Of a stretch of DNA of 45,447 nucleotides, positions 1 to 10,615 are shown one piece after another. How positions within the stretch are numbered: the first letter of the stretch is position 1; every line of letters begins with the position of its first letter. The DNA comes from Nemertoderma westbladi. Taxonomy: Eukaryota > Xenacoelomorpha > Nemertodermatida > Nemertodermatidae. The stretch spans positions 1 through 45,447 of the forward strand of contig JAUCBJ010005516.1 of NCBI GenBank assembly GCA_032718475.1, in the 5' to 3' direction. A program made the translations under genes and the position numbers. The notes under the pieces were generated by a model that was given only the letters and a program-made list of their open reading frames with translations, had not been told where the DNA came from and searched no databases.

Positions 1-606
1 TTAGAAATTTGAAGAGGGCAAAATGCACATTTCAATTGTTTATCCATCTCTTTATTATCCTAAAAACAATTTAAAATTAATATGAATATTGTTATATATA
101 TATATAATCAAAAAAAAAATTCATAAGCTACTCAACACAAATAAAATATAATATCTAAACTTTAATTAATTTAATATTTTCAGAATGAGCTCGAATGAAT
201 CAGTTGAGCTCTTTATATATATATATTTCAAGTTTCTACTTAGACCAACCAATCATAAATAACAGTTACATTGGAAACTAATATCATAAATAAAGTTGCT
301 TTTACAACTGAATTCTTTATAATAAAATCAAGTCTAAACCAAGATGTGTCTAATGCGTTTTTAATTTTCATTGATAAAGTAGGTTTTACATGCAAATGTT
401 TTATTATTATGGTGGTGTAAACTCACGCATTTACATGCGAATGTTTTATACCTAATCCCGTGCTCACATTAAACTATCACCAATATTTACTCAATAAAGT
501 CACCTTTACATGCAAATACTTTATAATAATCACGCTTTGTGATAAAAAGTTACCTTTACAAGTCAGTGTGAAACTGAAAAAAGAAAAGTCTCTAGTTAAT
601 AATAAA
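1..606. other. AT-rich non-coding stretch with diverged repeats
   Basis: No coding frame is visible. Four imperfect copies of a motif of the form ATAAAGT...CTTTTACA(TGCAAAT)...TTTATAATA occur near 288, 373, 493 and 541. Two of them contain the exact octamer ATGCAAAT (390-397 and 510-517) and a further copy has the variant ATGCGAAT (434-441). The stretch lies downstream of the minus-strand frame 607-1653, so it would be its 3' flank rather than its promoter. The octamers could be chance in AT-rich repeated DNA. Confidence 0.4.
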
Positions 607-1653
607 TCAATCTGATACTGTTTTTATATGTTCCTTATTGTAATCTGCTACCTCTTCACTTGCTTTTGTAACTTTTATTTTCTTTGTAGGTATAGAATCA
701 TTGTTGGGAATGGAAGATGATTGAGATGTAGATCTGCGCTTTCTATCACTCGAGGTCTCTTCGATGTATGTCTTTGGATTAAATGTGGATGAAACTACTT
801 CTGGAAATGACTTATTATCCTTAAACTTCCAAGTTGGTGGATATAGAATCACGAAACCGTCTGCTATATCAGTTGATGAAACCTTTAACATCATATCGTA
901 GAGAAACTCTATATGAGGTATGTCTTTATCGTAATGTAACTGTAAATATTTGCTTTCCTTGTCTGTAATAATTACTTTTTTTTCTTGTACATTTATTTTT
1001 ACTTTAAGTCGGTCAGATAAAGCTACTTTATCGTCCGTATCTAGCTCTGAAAAGACACCTTCGTTACTAATTTCATAATTCCATTCATACCACAATGAAT
1101 TTACTTCCGATGCTGTTAAGTTAAACCCATTATAATACCTAAGACCAATAGCATCAGAATATCTAGCTGAAATCTCCCATAGTCCCATATAAGTCGCTCC
1201 TTTATATTTGCTTACAAAACCAACAAAAGATGGGTTGGTTAAATTAACAACATAACACTGATTTATTATTTCGAGTGGTGGTGATAACAATTCTAATATT
1301 TCTGTCTTACTCTGAAGCAATAAATTAATGAGTGATTTGTTTAGAATTTGACATTTGCCTTGCTTCTGAATATATACGTTTTCAGTAATAACACAGGTGG
1401 AAATATTTAACTTTCCTCTTGTAAATTCTATATTAGGATAAATATTACCTCTTGAAACTGGTGATTCCTTTTGTCGGTTGAATAATATTTCTAAGACGTC
1501 TAGAAGGTAGAGTGTATCCAGGTAAGAGAAGCACGTTGTTACATTGCTATCGCATGAGAGTAATATAAAGTACTTGCCATAAACAATACTACAGGTATAT
1601 TTATTAAATGTAAATTTCCAAGTATTGCTTGAAGTTTTTTTAAATAAATCCAT
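607..1653 (-). CDS. Unrecognised 348-aa protein, single exon
   Basis: An uninterrupted frame from an ATG at 1653 to a stop at 607. I do not recognise the family. The protein is rich in Tyr, Asn, Ile and Lys, has no clear signal peptide or membrane span, and ends in a polar, Ser/Thr-rich tail (about residues 300-348) with two basic clusters, DRKRRS and PTKKIKV. The second looks like a monopartite nuclear localisation signal. Around residues 145-190 the pattern KYKGATYMGLWE ... NGFNLTASEVNSLW is faintly like a PC4-type ssDNA-binding fold (an aromatic/Gly strand pattern followed by L-T/S-x-E-x-x-L), and residues 10-60 may repeat it. This is inference from pattern only. An intact frame this long in roughly 65% AT DNA suggests past selection. 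It may be a host gene or a virus-like/Polinton cargo gene. Confidence 0.5.
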   Translation of the reverse strand: MDLFKKTSSNTWKFTFNKYTCSIVYGKYFILLSCDSNVTTCFSYLDTLYLLDVLEILFNRQKESPVSRGNIYPNIEFTRGKLNISTCVITENVYIQKQGKCQILNKSLINLLLQSKTEILELLSPPLEIINQCYVVNLTNPSFVGFVSKYKGATYMGLWEISARYSDAIGLRYYNGFNLTASEVNSLWYEWNYEISNEGVFSELDTDDKVALSDRLKVKINVQEKKVIITDKESKYLQLHYDKDIPHIEFLYDMMLKVSSTDIADGFVILYPPTWKFKDNKSFPEVVSSTFNPKTYIEETSSDRKRRSTSQSSSIPNNDSIPTKKIKVTKASEEVADYNKEHIKTVSD

Positions 1654-2595
1654 AATTAGAATGAAAACTATTTTGAAAAATAAAAACTAAATAAATGATT
1701 ATTAGATTGTAAAACTTCGGTTTATATGGTTGCTTTAATACAGCAGAGTGACTTACAGTGAGGAATATAGTAGCTTCGTGTAACAGATGCAACGTGTACA
1801 GATAAATTTATTACATTAGCGTGAGTTAGAGAGTGAAATAGCAGTAACGTGTAACAGATGCAACGTAATCAATGCTAGCCCTGTCATTCTAACTTATATT
1901 CAACTTAGTTGATCGATCAGTTACAACGATAAAAGAAATTGATTATTATTAATAGTCAAATTAATGTATTCTACGCTATAGTAATTATGTTAAGGAACTA
2001 GAAGCTATTTATAAACATCTGCTACCGGTGATGAAGATGAAGAATTCAATGACTATGGTATAACTCAGATATTTATCGCCTTTTTCTCTCGAGGTTGGAT
2101 GGGGGAGTGAGTGGAGGAATGTGGGGAGTTATAATGGTCCCGAGTTCGAACCCTGTTGAATATTTTGTTATCTGAAAAATTGCAAAATTAAATTTAGTTA
2201 CTAGTGAAAAATAGTAGAAGTTACCTGTAGACACCTCTAGCGTCTGTAAAATAAAGGTTGGTAAATATGAAAATACTGGTTGCTGAAAAATTGCGATTTG
2301 AAAAATAGTAGAAGTTACCTGATGCTAAGTGTAGACACTCGAACACCTGTAAAATAAAGGCTTATGATTGGACGGATGAGTAGCGTTGGGGGACTAATAA
2401 CGCCTCTAGCGGAAGATGCGGGAACTTGAGAAGTTGCCATGGTTACGGATGAAATGCTGTCATCTGATTGGTTGAAATAATAACGACCACCGCTAAAGGT
2501 TGAAATAGTGGCTTCTGATTGGACAGAGTACCAGAAATGGACGGTAATGATGGGCTACGGGTGACCATGGCCGGGTGTCATAGCATTGTATACTA
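1654..2595. other. Non-coding region with short direct repeats
   Basis: No supported gene. It holds a 19-bp exact direct repeat (CGTGTAACAGATGCAACGT at 1777-1795 and 1848-1866, 71 bp apart), which lies 125-215 bp upstream of the minus-strand frame 607-1653 and so could be a promoter element. It also has a diverged 111-bp-offset repeat (units starting at 2173 and 2284, sharing GAAAAATAGTAGAAGTTACC and CTGTAAAATAAAGG). Three GATTGG (inverted CCAAT) boxes lie near 2365, 2466 and 2516. A B-box-like AGTTCGAACCC at about 2143 has no convincing A box. Confidence 0.4.
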
Positions 2596-3323
2596 CTAAC
2601 ATCTCCGCGGATGTTTATGTCTTTCGGTTTGCTGGTTGGGTCTAGGGCATTCCTTGCAATAATAGCAAAGACGCACGTCCTGCAAGGGAAACGTGGGTGA
2701 TTGTTCTCCAGTTTTACAATATTCTTCCATCTGTTCGAAGCTATCCGGGACAACAGGTAACGGTCGATCGGCGGTAAGATACATCATAGTAAAATAGAGC
2801 CGTTTGAGTTCTATCATAGGGTCATGATGGATACCTTGAGGATATGGAGTTTCTAGATTTTGTTGACTGGCAATATTGAGATATGTTTCTCTCAAGAATT
2901 CCAGATACTCATTGAAGTCACTGCGTTTATCTGGCTCTTTAATGTCTTCTCTTTCGAGTCGGTTTTGAATAGAATTCTCGTGTTCAATTCTCGGTTTATC
3001 GTTCCAACTCCGCTAGGTATGATATTTAAATAGAACCATTTCCCTTTCTGTGTCTATATCGTCCATATCGTGTAAATCGATAGGATGACCAGTAGTTAAG
3101 AAGTCCATATACGTACCATTACGATGCGTATAGCGAGCGGTGAATTTTCTATAGTCCAATTCGCGCGTGAGTTGTTCCTTGGACATTGGCGGTTCGATAT
3201 ACGACCATCGTCCTCCGTAGTAGCTGGACTAGCGTTGCCGCGTATTAAGCTATCAACTAACGCTTGCAACGGTAGGGTATATCGCTCCCTGATACCAAGA
3301 TCATCTTCTATCAACTCAGTCAT
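2596..3323 (-). pseudogene. Broken unrecognised reading frame
   Basis: Reading the minus strand from about 3323, one frame begins MTELIEDDLGIRERYTL. It then loses register near 3200, where the continuation beginning YIEPPMSKEQL is in another frame, and runs to 2596 with one in-frame TAG near 3014. Across these two breaks about 240 codons look like one former protein: charged, acidic/Tyr-rich, ending with a possible metal-binding CYYCKEC. I do not recognise the family; a gag-like origin is possible because the neighbourhood is retroelement-rich, but no diagnostic motif is present. The combined frameshift and stop point to a decayed gene or element fragment. Confidence 0.35.
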
Positions 3324-3764
3324 CGTTGCTATATGAGTTTATCAATATTATAATCAATTATATTCAGGCTAGCGGTCTTCGCTGCCTACCCCTCAAGGCC
3401 CCCGGACAGCGCAAGATCCTCAGCGCTGATGTACTGTCGTCGCTGTGCCTCTCGCCAACGTAGTAGCTACACAACGACAACAATAACCAGCGCGAGTCAC
3501 TCCACTGTCCATCCCAAGGGCTTAGATTTACTTCAGGTTCTTGCTACAGAGGTAGGGCTACTTTCACAACTGCGACTCGCTACTGTAAACACACTTTAGT
3601 AGTAACATTCACCTATAAATGCACAAATTCCACCCAACCGTCGCAAATTGTACACATTCGGGCCATTTGTCCGTTAGTCAAGTGCCTTCCAGAATGCCAC
3701 GTTATTATTATGTATCCCTAGGTCAAGTCAGGTATTCTAGGTCATTGATCAAGAAAACTTGCCA
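3324..3764. other. Non-coding spacer before the LINE
   Basis: Moderately GC-rich sequence with no reading frame I can support and no repeat that stands out. It may include the far 5' end of the LINE that follows, whose exact boundary I cannot place. Confidence 0.3.
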
Positions 3765-4116
3765 CCTCCATGCAGCATAAAGGAGGTGCCACCTGTAGCT
3801 GCATAGACCCTCTTACTAGGGCAAATCTGGTCCTGTAACTAGGACCCCCTTCGTTCTGGGATAAGGACGCCCTTGGTCCTGGATTAAGGACCCATATACC
3901 TGGCTGCAGGGGTATATGGCCTGACCAGGCAGATGGTGATCTACCAATGGCTGGTCAGGAGTAGAGTGTTCTCATGTACACTCTGAGAGCACTTCACTGC
4001 GACCTGCACCTGGCAGCACGGGTACAGGGCATGACCCAGCAGATGAGCTGCAACAGCCAATGGTGGGTCATGTGCGCCAGAGTAGAAATGGGTGATGGGC
4101 CTCATATCTGACTCCA

Positions 4117-4824
4117 TTGCGACACCCACCCTGTGGAATGGCAAACCAGGGTGTGGTATTTGCCCCGAGAGCTGACTCGGCAAAAAAGCACCCCCCAACC
4201 CCCACTATGGATTACATTAGCAATGCGGAGGTCCGGCCACTAGAGGCCAGTGGAATTACCGGACACAATCGGCCTCACAGGCGTCAGTTAACTCCTGACC
4301 GGCTGCCTGTCTCACCCCCATCTGGAGAGAGAGCAGCCAACAATTCTTTGAGTCCCTTTCCTGATGACCTTTCTGGCCCAAACCCTGGGTCACCAGGAAG
4401 GCCAGATTGTGATGGGGAGAGGGATTCTGGAGTTGGAGGCTACTCTCATGTTCCACCCCGACCAACAAAGCCATTGGTGAATCTGAGGCAAGTCACAAGA
4501 CTAGCCTCAGTAAACACCCTAACACTCGGGTCCCCAATGCGACAAGGTGAGCTGACTGCCTTGGCAGATAAGCTTTCTCTTAGCGCAGTGGGTGTTCAAG
4601 AGCACCGAATGCAGACTGGACAGACTGATGAGGTTCTGATTAAGGACATGGGGGGCGGTTGGCGACTTGCCCTCGCGTCAGCAGATGATAGTGGCAATGG
4701 TGGAATTGGTCTATTGATGAATCCAACTGCACATGCAGCATTGGACAAAATAGACCAAATCTCTAACCGCATTATCCGTTGCCATCTGGAAGACTGGCTA
4801 AGAAGTTTCCTAAGGTGGTTCTGA
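4117..4824 (+). pseudogene. LINE endonuclease, N-terminal part
   Basis: The frame includes the LINE 5' leader translation and then the start of an exonuclease-endonuclease-phosphatase domain. SVNTLTLGSPMRQGELTAL corresponds to the usual N-terminal strand plus first helix, VGVQEHRM carries the metal-binding Glu, and GGIGLLM follows. It runs out of frame after about RIIRCHLE, and the rest of the endonuclease is in the frame starting at 4779. The break therefore falls between about 4780 and 4815 and separates the catalytic Glu from the DFN and SDH motifs. The true start is not obvious; there is no clear separate ORF1. Confidence 0.75.
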
Positions 4825-7286
4825 TTGTGTGCTACTCTCCAACTAGTGTTGCCCCTGTAGAGGAGGTGGAAAATTTCTACCACAATCTACAAGCAGCTAC
4901 TGATGGAGTGGATCAGCATGCATTCTTAACATTCCTGGGAGACTTTAATGCAAGTCTGCATCAATCACCTACATCGCCTTGGGTCTATAGCAATAGTGTT
5001 AACCGAAATTCTGTCCATCTTCAGGATTTTATCTCTGGAAATGGATTGTTTTCGGCTGGAACCCAGTTCAAGAAACGAACTGGAAAGCTATGGACTCATA
5101 GTGGACCCAGTGGTCACAAGTCCCAGATAGACCATATTCTGTTTCGTAGGAAATACAGGAGCTATATACAAGACTGTAATGCATTTACACTACGACCCTT
5201 CTCCAGTGATCACCGCCTTATTGTGGCCAAGGTAAGACTGAGTCTGCGTGCTAGCAGAACAACGAAATCTGCCTTGCCACGGCATGACTGGTCCTCTCTG
5301 TTGCAACAGCTAAGTGTGAGATCCAGCTTCACACTGCAGCTGAGCAACAGGTATGAGGCTCTTGCCTCTGAGGCGGCAGATCACTGTGAGGGCTATACTG
5401 CCTTTACAGAAGCAGTTAAGTTAGCAGCTGCAGAAACAGTTCCTGTATACCCTCGAAACAAGAAAAGGGCCCCCTGGACTGACAACAAAATTCAGAAGTG
5501 CCGAAATGACCTTCATAAGGCGCAGAAAGAGTCCCGACTCAAACAGACTACAGCGGCCAAGAATGCAGTTAAGGCTGCATCTAGGTCCCTGAACAGGCAG
5601 AACTCTGCTAATCTACAGGAGCTAATAAACCAACAGGTTGATGCCATCAATGATGCTGACGACAGCAGGCAATCATCCCAGGCATGGAAATCGATCAATC
5701 TGCTTACTGGGCGGAAAAGCCAACCAACCACCAAGGTTAAGGCTGAATCACCAGCCGATCGCCTCAATGGTTGGAAAGCCCACTTTGAAAAGCTCCTCAA
5801 TAATGACAGGGTATTGCCTGATAACTTTATAGAAGTAAAAGTGTCTGAGTCTGTACTCCCAGATATTCCCATTGGCGATATCTCCTTTGCAGAAGTGAAG
5901 GCTGCTGCAAAGAGCATTAAGACCAATCGTGCCAGTGGAGTAGATGGTGTTCCCCCTGAGGTCTTTAAAATACCTGAGTGTTTAAAGCTCATCTATCCCA
6001 TCATAGTAGACATGAACCGAACAACAAGAGTCCCACAAGAAATGAAAACAAATAAGTTGGTGCCAGTTCCCAAGAAGGGCAACCTAACACTCTATGGTTC
6101 TTTTCGGGGAATCTCATTGATCTCGATTGCTGCAAAGCTATACAATAGGATTCTATTAAATCGCATCAGGGATCCCATTGAGAGACTGCTCCGTGGAAAT
6201 CAGATTGGGTTCCGTAAAGGTCGTGGGACCATGGAGCCCATTTTGGCACTTAGAAGGATAATTGAAGAGTTATCAAAAAAGAAAGACAGGCATCTGGCTG
6301 TTATCTTTGTTGACTTCTTCAAGGCCTTTGATTCAGTCTCTCGCTCACGTATGTTCAGCATACTTTCATTATATGGGATTCCTGATGAAATTATTGCAGC
6401 AATCAGATCAGTATACGATGGTTCGACAACATTTGTGTCTACTGTTGATGGTGACACAGAACCATTTGAAGTGTTATGGGGCGTCCTCCAAGGAGACACA
6501 CTTGCACCATTCTTGTTCATTATTGTGGTTGACTATGTTCTACGCATGTCCTTAGATCATTATAATGATGATGGGGTGATGATAACTCCACCTACTGGCT
6601 CCAGAAGTCGAGGAAATCCTTCCAAGTACCTAACTGATCTAGACTTTGCTGATGACTTAGGAGTACTCTCAGAATCACTAGAGGGAGCCCAACGGCTCCT
6701 CAGCTCATTAGAACATGCTGCTTCTAGTGTTGGTCTTTTTATTAACTCCAGAAAGACCAAAATTCTGACAGTAAACTTTGAAAGTCCTCAGCAAGTCTCT
6801 GATCGGATGAGCATAAGCTCAAAGGATGGTAGGCTTGAGCATGTGGACGACTTCTGTTACCTGGGATCATGGATCCGGAAGTCAGGTGAGGACCTTCGAA
6901 TACCGATTTATCGATTTAGAGCAGCAGTAGTTCCAGTACTCCTCTACGGGAGTCCATGCTGGGCTCTAACTGCTGAGGACACCAAATCTCTGGATGGCAC
7001 ATTCACAAGAATGCTACGCCGGGTTCATTGTGTCAAGTACAATGCGCACATCTCCAACCAGGCACTATATAACATTGGAGGTGTCTCATTGGTTCCCCCA
7101 AGCTTGACACTAGAACAAAATCGCCTCCGCTTTGCAGGACATTGCTTTCGCCGTGAGGACCAGCCAGTGCATAATCTTGTACTTTGGCAGCCTCATGGAG
7201 TGAATAAGCATGGTGGACAGCCCATGACTTTCTTGAGACGCATCTTAAAGGACACTGGCCTTAACCCTATTAGTACCGGGCTATAA
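4779..7286 (+). pseudogene. LINE endonuclease C-terminal part and reverse transcriptase
   Basis: The frame begins inside the endonuclease (VVLIVCYSPT, then LGDFNAS, then QIDHILF and the SSDHR motif at about residues 30-155). It continues through a linker into a reverse transcriptase: RASGVDGVPPEVFK, the fingers box GFRKGRGT, motif A VDFFKAFD, GVLQGDTLAPFLF, and the catalytic FADD at about residue 623. The C-terminal part (FRAAVVPVLLYGSPCWAL) matches the antisense fragment at 16924-17385. Compared with that copy, this one has lost 29 codons between EDLRI and FRAAVV and has 4 filler codons instead, with the frame kept. It lacks the endonuclease N-terminus in frame, so it cannot make a complete protein. 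Confidence 0.8.
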
Positions 7287-8182
7287 AATGTTGTACAAAT
7301 ACCGGGGAAGGGTCATATTGACCCCCCCCTCTAAAATCTACAAATGTTTACGAAAACGTCTGATTTTTTGTTTGTACGTAGGTATCACTTGTCTGGATCC
7401 AACCGAAAAAAAAAATTTTCGAAAAAATGTACTGGGGTGGTTATATTGCAGCACCAAAATTACAAGTAGTGCTCAATTTTCACAAAATTTGAAAGTTAAA
7501 TTTTCGGCTAATTATTTTTCAATACAGGTTTTCTGGGGTGCAAAATACATTGGAAAATATTTAAAAATGATATGATTACTATAAATGGCTGTTTAATCCC
7601 CTCTGCGTAGGAAAAAAATGAAAAAAAGAAGTAACCAGCACTTTTCAGTTAGAACACAAAATTTTTAATTCACTTATACGATGCTATAAATTCACATTTT
7701 CAGGTTTTCGAGGGCGCTGATTCTAATGGAATACATTTCTAATATGCCAGATCATTGCTACTTGTATTTTTCGGCGTAATTTGGCAAATTTTGGTTCTAG
7801 CACCAAATTTCGTACCCATCACCAAAAAGTACAAGTTTGCGATGTCCAGTGCTGTTTTTATTGTTTCCATCGGATTCAGGACCCTCATAAACCCATATAA
7901 TGCAAGAAACAAGGTGATACTATCTACTGATCAATTTGCATATTTTCCAAAATTTGGTGCTAGCACAACAATTTTCACCCACCGGCGAAAAATACAAGTT
8001 TGAGAACTCTTATGAAATTTTTACTGATTCCATTGAATTCAGAACCATCACAAACCTGTATAGCGCAAGAAACAAGGTGACACAATCAATTGATATATTG
8101 GATGGTTTTCAAAATTTGGTGCTAGCACCACATTTTGCACCCACATCCGAAAAATACAAGTTTGAGATGTTTAGTTCGATAA
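7287..8182. other. AT-rich spacer between LINE and Bel/Pao element
   Basis: No gene is supported; the small open frames here are low-complexity. The right half is a tandem repeat (listed separately). A few diverged pieces of the same repeat (GCACCAAAATT..., near 7451) suggest that the array once extended further left. Confidence 0.4.
7790..8180 (+). repeat. About 162-bp tandem repeat, 2.4 copies
   Basis: Units start with TTTGGT(G/T)CTAGCAC at 7790, 7954 and 8115 (spacings 164 and 161). Each contains a variant of AAAAATACAAGTTTGAGA, and the two complete units also contain GCAAGAAACAAGGTGA. The copies are clearly diverged. The array ends exactly where the Bel/Pao pol frame is truncated, so it probably marks the insertion or deletion junction that removed the integrase end of that element. 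Confidence 0.75.
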
Positions 8183-10615
8183 TTACAGTTTGCTGTGAAC
8201 ATCTACAATCATCTTGACTTGTATTTCAAGATTTCTAATGAGTATAGGGAATTTAGTGTCAAAGGACAATGGAGCATTAGTTAGTCTCCCTCCAACACGT
8301 ATTAACCCATCTATCATTGTTCTAGAGAAACGATCCCTTAAGCGCGTCTGTGGATTTCTCAACAACAGGAAATACTTATCGGAATCTTCATAGCATTGCA
8401 GGAGTCTCAGTATCTGCTTATTGGTTTCTTCATGCTCTTTATAACTGATCTTCTCCTTCAGAAACCTATCTGGTACTTTATATTTAGGAAGATCTTTAAT
8501 AACATGGACCTGCGCAGATGTCGGTGGAGCGGTATCACTAGCGATCTCCGTCCTGGAGTAATGATGGTGGAAACATCGCTTTAAATACACGACGGCCTTA
8601 CAGAGCCGATTCCAGGAGCTATAGTGATTTATCGCTCTCTGCAGGAGAGGTGAGAGTCCCTGCGAGACGTCTGGTGTTCCAGATTTCCAGTCTCTCTCTC
8701 TGATCTCCACAACAGACTTATTTGTGGCGTGTGAGTTTAGATCCACAGCGTCATCTCCCGAAGTGTGTAGTACAGATAGATCTATCACTGGTTTGAATAA
8801 TTTTGATTTACTCGTTCGGGTTTTAGGTTTGACTTTCTCCGCTTCCTTGGCTTGTCTAATCTCAGCCGTGGTGAGATGAGGAGGCCATTCATCTTCTTCT
8901 TTACTTAGGAAGTCGGGTCCACCTAACCAGTCCGGAGTATCTATCAGTTCTTGAGGAGTTGCTCCTCTGGAGGCGATGTCGGCTGGATTAATCGTCCCAG
9001 GGCAATGTCTCCATTGATCGACATTAGTGCGACTAAGTATAATGGCTACTATGTTGGTAACAAAGACGCTGAACTGACAGACTTCATTGGTTATATACTC
9101 CAAAACGAGCAAAGCATCGGTCCAATGGACAGTTTTCTCCAGTGGATAGTCGATCTGCTTGGTTACATTCCGGCCGATGGCTGTAGCGTATAGAGCCGCC
9201 TTTAACTCCGCTCGAGGAACTCGTAGTTTGTTGTTTATCAAGGCCTTAGAGGTAACCAAGGCAACTTTGATTCCATCCGGAGTTTCAACCCTCAGGTAGG
9301 CTACTATACCTATTCCCATATCGCTGGCGTCTCCAAACACATGGAGTTGATAGGAATACATGGGGAGAACGTGACCAAAATATGAACGGGAAATAATAAA
9401 GTTCTCGATGGAGGGTAGAGAATCTTCCCATTTCATCCACTTCCTTAGTAGTTCTCCCTTAAATGGATGGTCCCACGAGTGGTTTTCAAGCCACATTTGT
9501 TGAACTAAGCTCCAAGCAACTAATATAACTGGGCTAATAAATCCCAATGGATCGAAATAAGTGCTTAGGATACTTAGACAAATCTGTTTGGTTCGAACGG
9601 GATTATCTCGCTTTTTTAGCTGAAAAAACAGGATATCTCTCTCCATGTCCCATTTCAAACCAAGCGTCTTGGTTTCCGGAAGATCGTCTTTGATGAGGTC
9701 TAGATCTTTAACACCTCGGTCTTCTACCGGGATCGATTCCAGAAACTCACGGGAGTTACTAGTGAATTTGGTTAGTCGAAATCCACCACGTTTCAAGCAC
9801 TCTACCGTTCCCTTGGCAACATCAATGACTTCATCCACTGATGGGAGGGACTTTAAATTGTCGTCCATGTAGATATCCCGTTTGATGTTGTCGATAACCG
9901 CTTTTGAGAAGGCATCCCTGTAGTCATCCGCAGTAGTACGCACTACTGAACAGGCGTTTGAGGGGCTCGAGATGATCCCGAAAGCCTGGATGGTCATCCA
10001 GTACACCACTGGTTTCTGGTCGAGGTCTCCTTCAGGCCACCACAGAAATCTTAGGCTGTCTCGATCCCTATCCAGCGCCTTAACTTGTAAGAACATGCCT
10101 TCTATATCTGAGGCGAAAGCGATAGAATATTGCCGTAATCTTAAGAGTATTCCCAACAAGGATTGCAGTATGTTGGGTCCCGGCAACAACTCGGAATTAA
10201 GGGATTGACCCATGTAAAGGGCGGAGCCATCGAATACTACCCGGACTTCGTTGGGTTTACCGGGTTTGGGAATGTAATGATGTGTTAGATAATACGTTCT
10301 CTCAGTTACGGGTGTTTCTTCCGGTACTCGCTCCGCATTTCCCTTATCAATGAATTTCTTCAGCTGGGTCTTATACATCTCTTTAGCTGAAGCATTAGCC
10401 GTAAGACGCCGATGTACTTGCACGATTCTCTTCTCCGCCAAGGGTTTGTTATTAATAAAATTAGGTTCTCGCCGTCGGAACGGAAGACCGATTTTATACC
10501 TACCATGGTCCTTAAGAAAATGTGTAGTCGTTTCCTGGATCTGCTTGGCTCTTTCCTCTTCGACAGATAGAGCCTTATCGTAGGAATTAGGCTCTACTGC
10601 TTCTTGAGTAAAGAA
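8183..10615 (-). pseudogene. Bel/Pao pol: reverse transcriptase, RNase H, start of integrase
   Basis: The frame is open from directly after the TGA at 10616-10618 down to 8183. Counting residues from the Leu codon at 10441: RT motif A is FASDIEGMFLQV (Asp 112), the catalytic box is YMDD (191-194), and RNase H starts near LHVFGDAS (Asp 371), with PRAEL (Glu 412) and WTDALL (Asp 442) supplying the other acidic residues. The PGTINPADIASRG stretch is typical of the RNase H/integrase linker of Bel/Pao. The C-terminus (RDRFSRTMIDGLIRVGGRL onward) begins the integrase zinc-binding region but stops before the HHCC motif is complete and before the DDE core. The stretch 10442-10615 is also in frame and coding-like, so pol begins right behind the upstream gag-protease frame. 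Confidence 0.85.

Larger units (their letters stand above)
3765..7286 (+). mobile_element. Non-LTR retrotransposon (LINE, RTE-like), frameshifted
   Basis: The element carries a 5' leader, an apurinic-type endonuclease and a reverse transcriptase. The leader contains a twofold diverged repeat about 109 bp apart (GGGTATATGGCCTGACCAGG near 3909 and a related GGGTACAGGGCATGACCCAG near 4019). Coding is split into two frames (4117-4824 and 4779-7286), so this copy is inactive. The 3' end differs from the second copy at 16715-17510: the coding similarity stops near 7255 and is followed by AT-rich DNA. The clade is uncertain: the short ORF, EN style and FADD catalytic box suggest RTE/RTEX rather than CR1. 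The 5' limit is approximate. Confidence 0.8.

Noticed and set aside
2090-2160. tRNA or SINE head with B-box-like AGTTCGAACCC
   Set aside because: No A box at the right distance and no stem pairing; probably chance.
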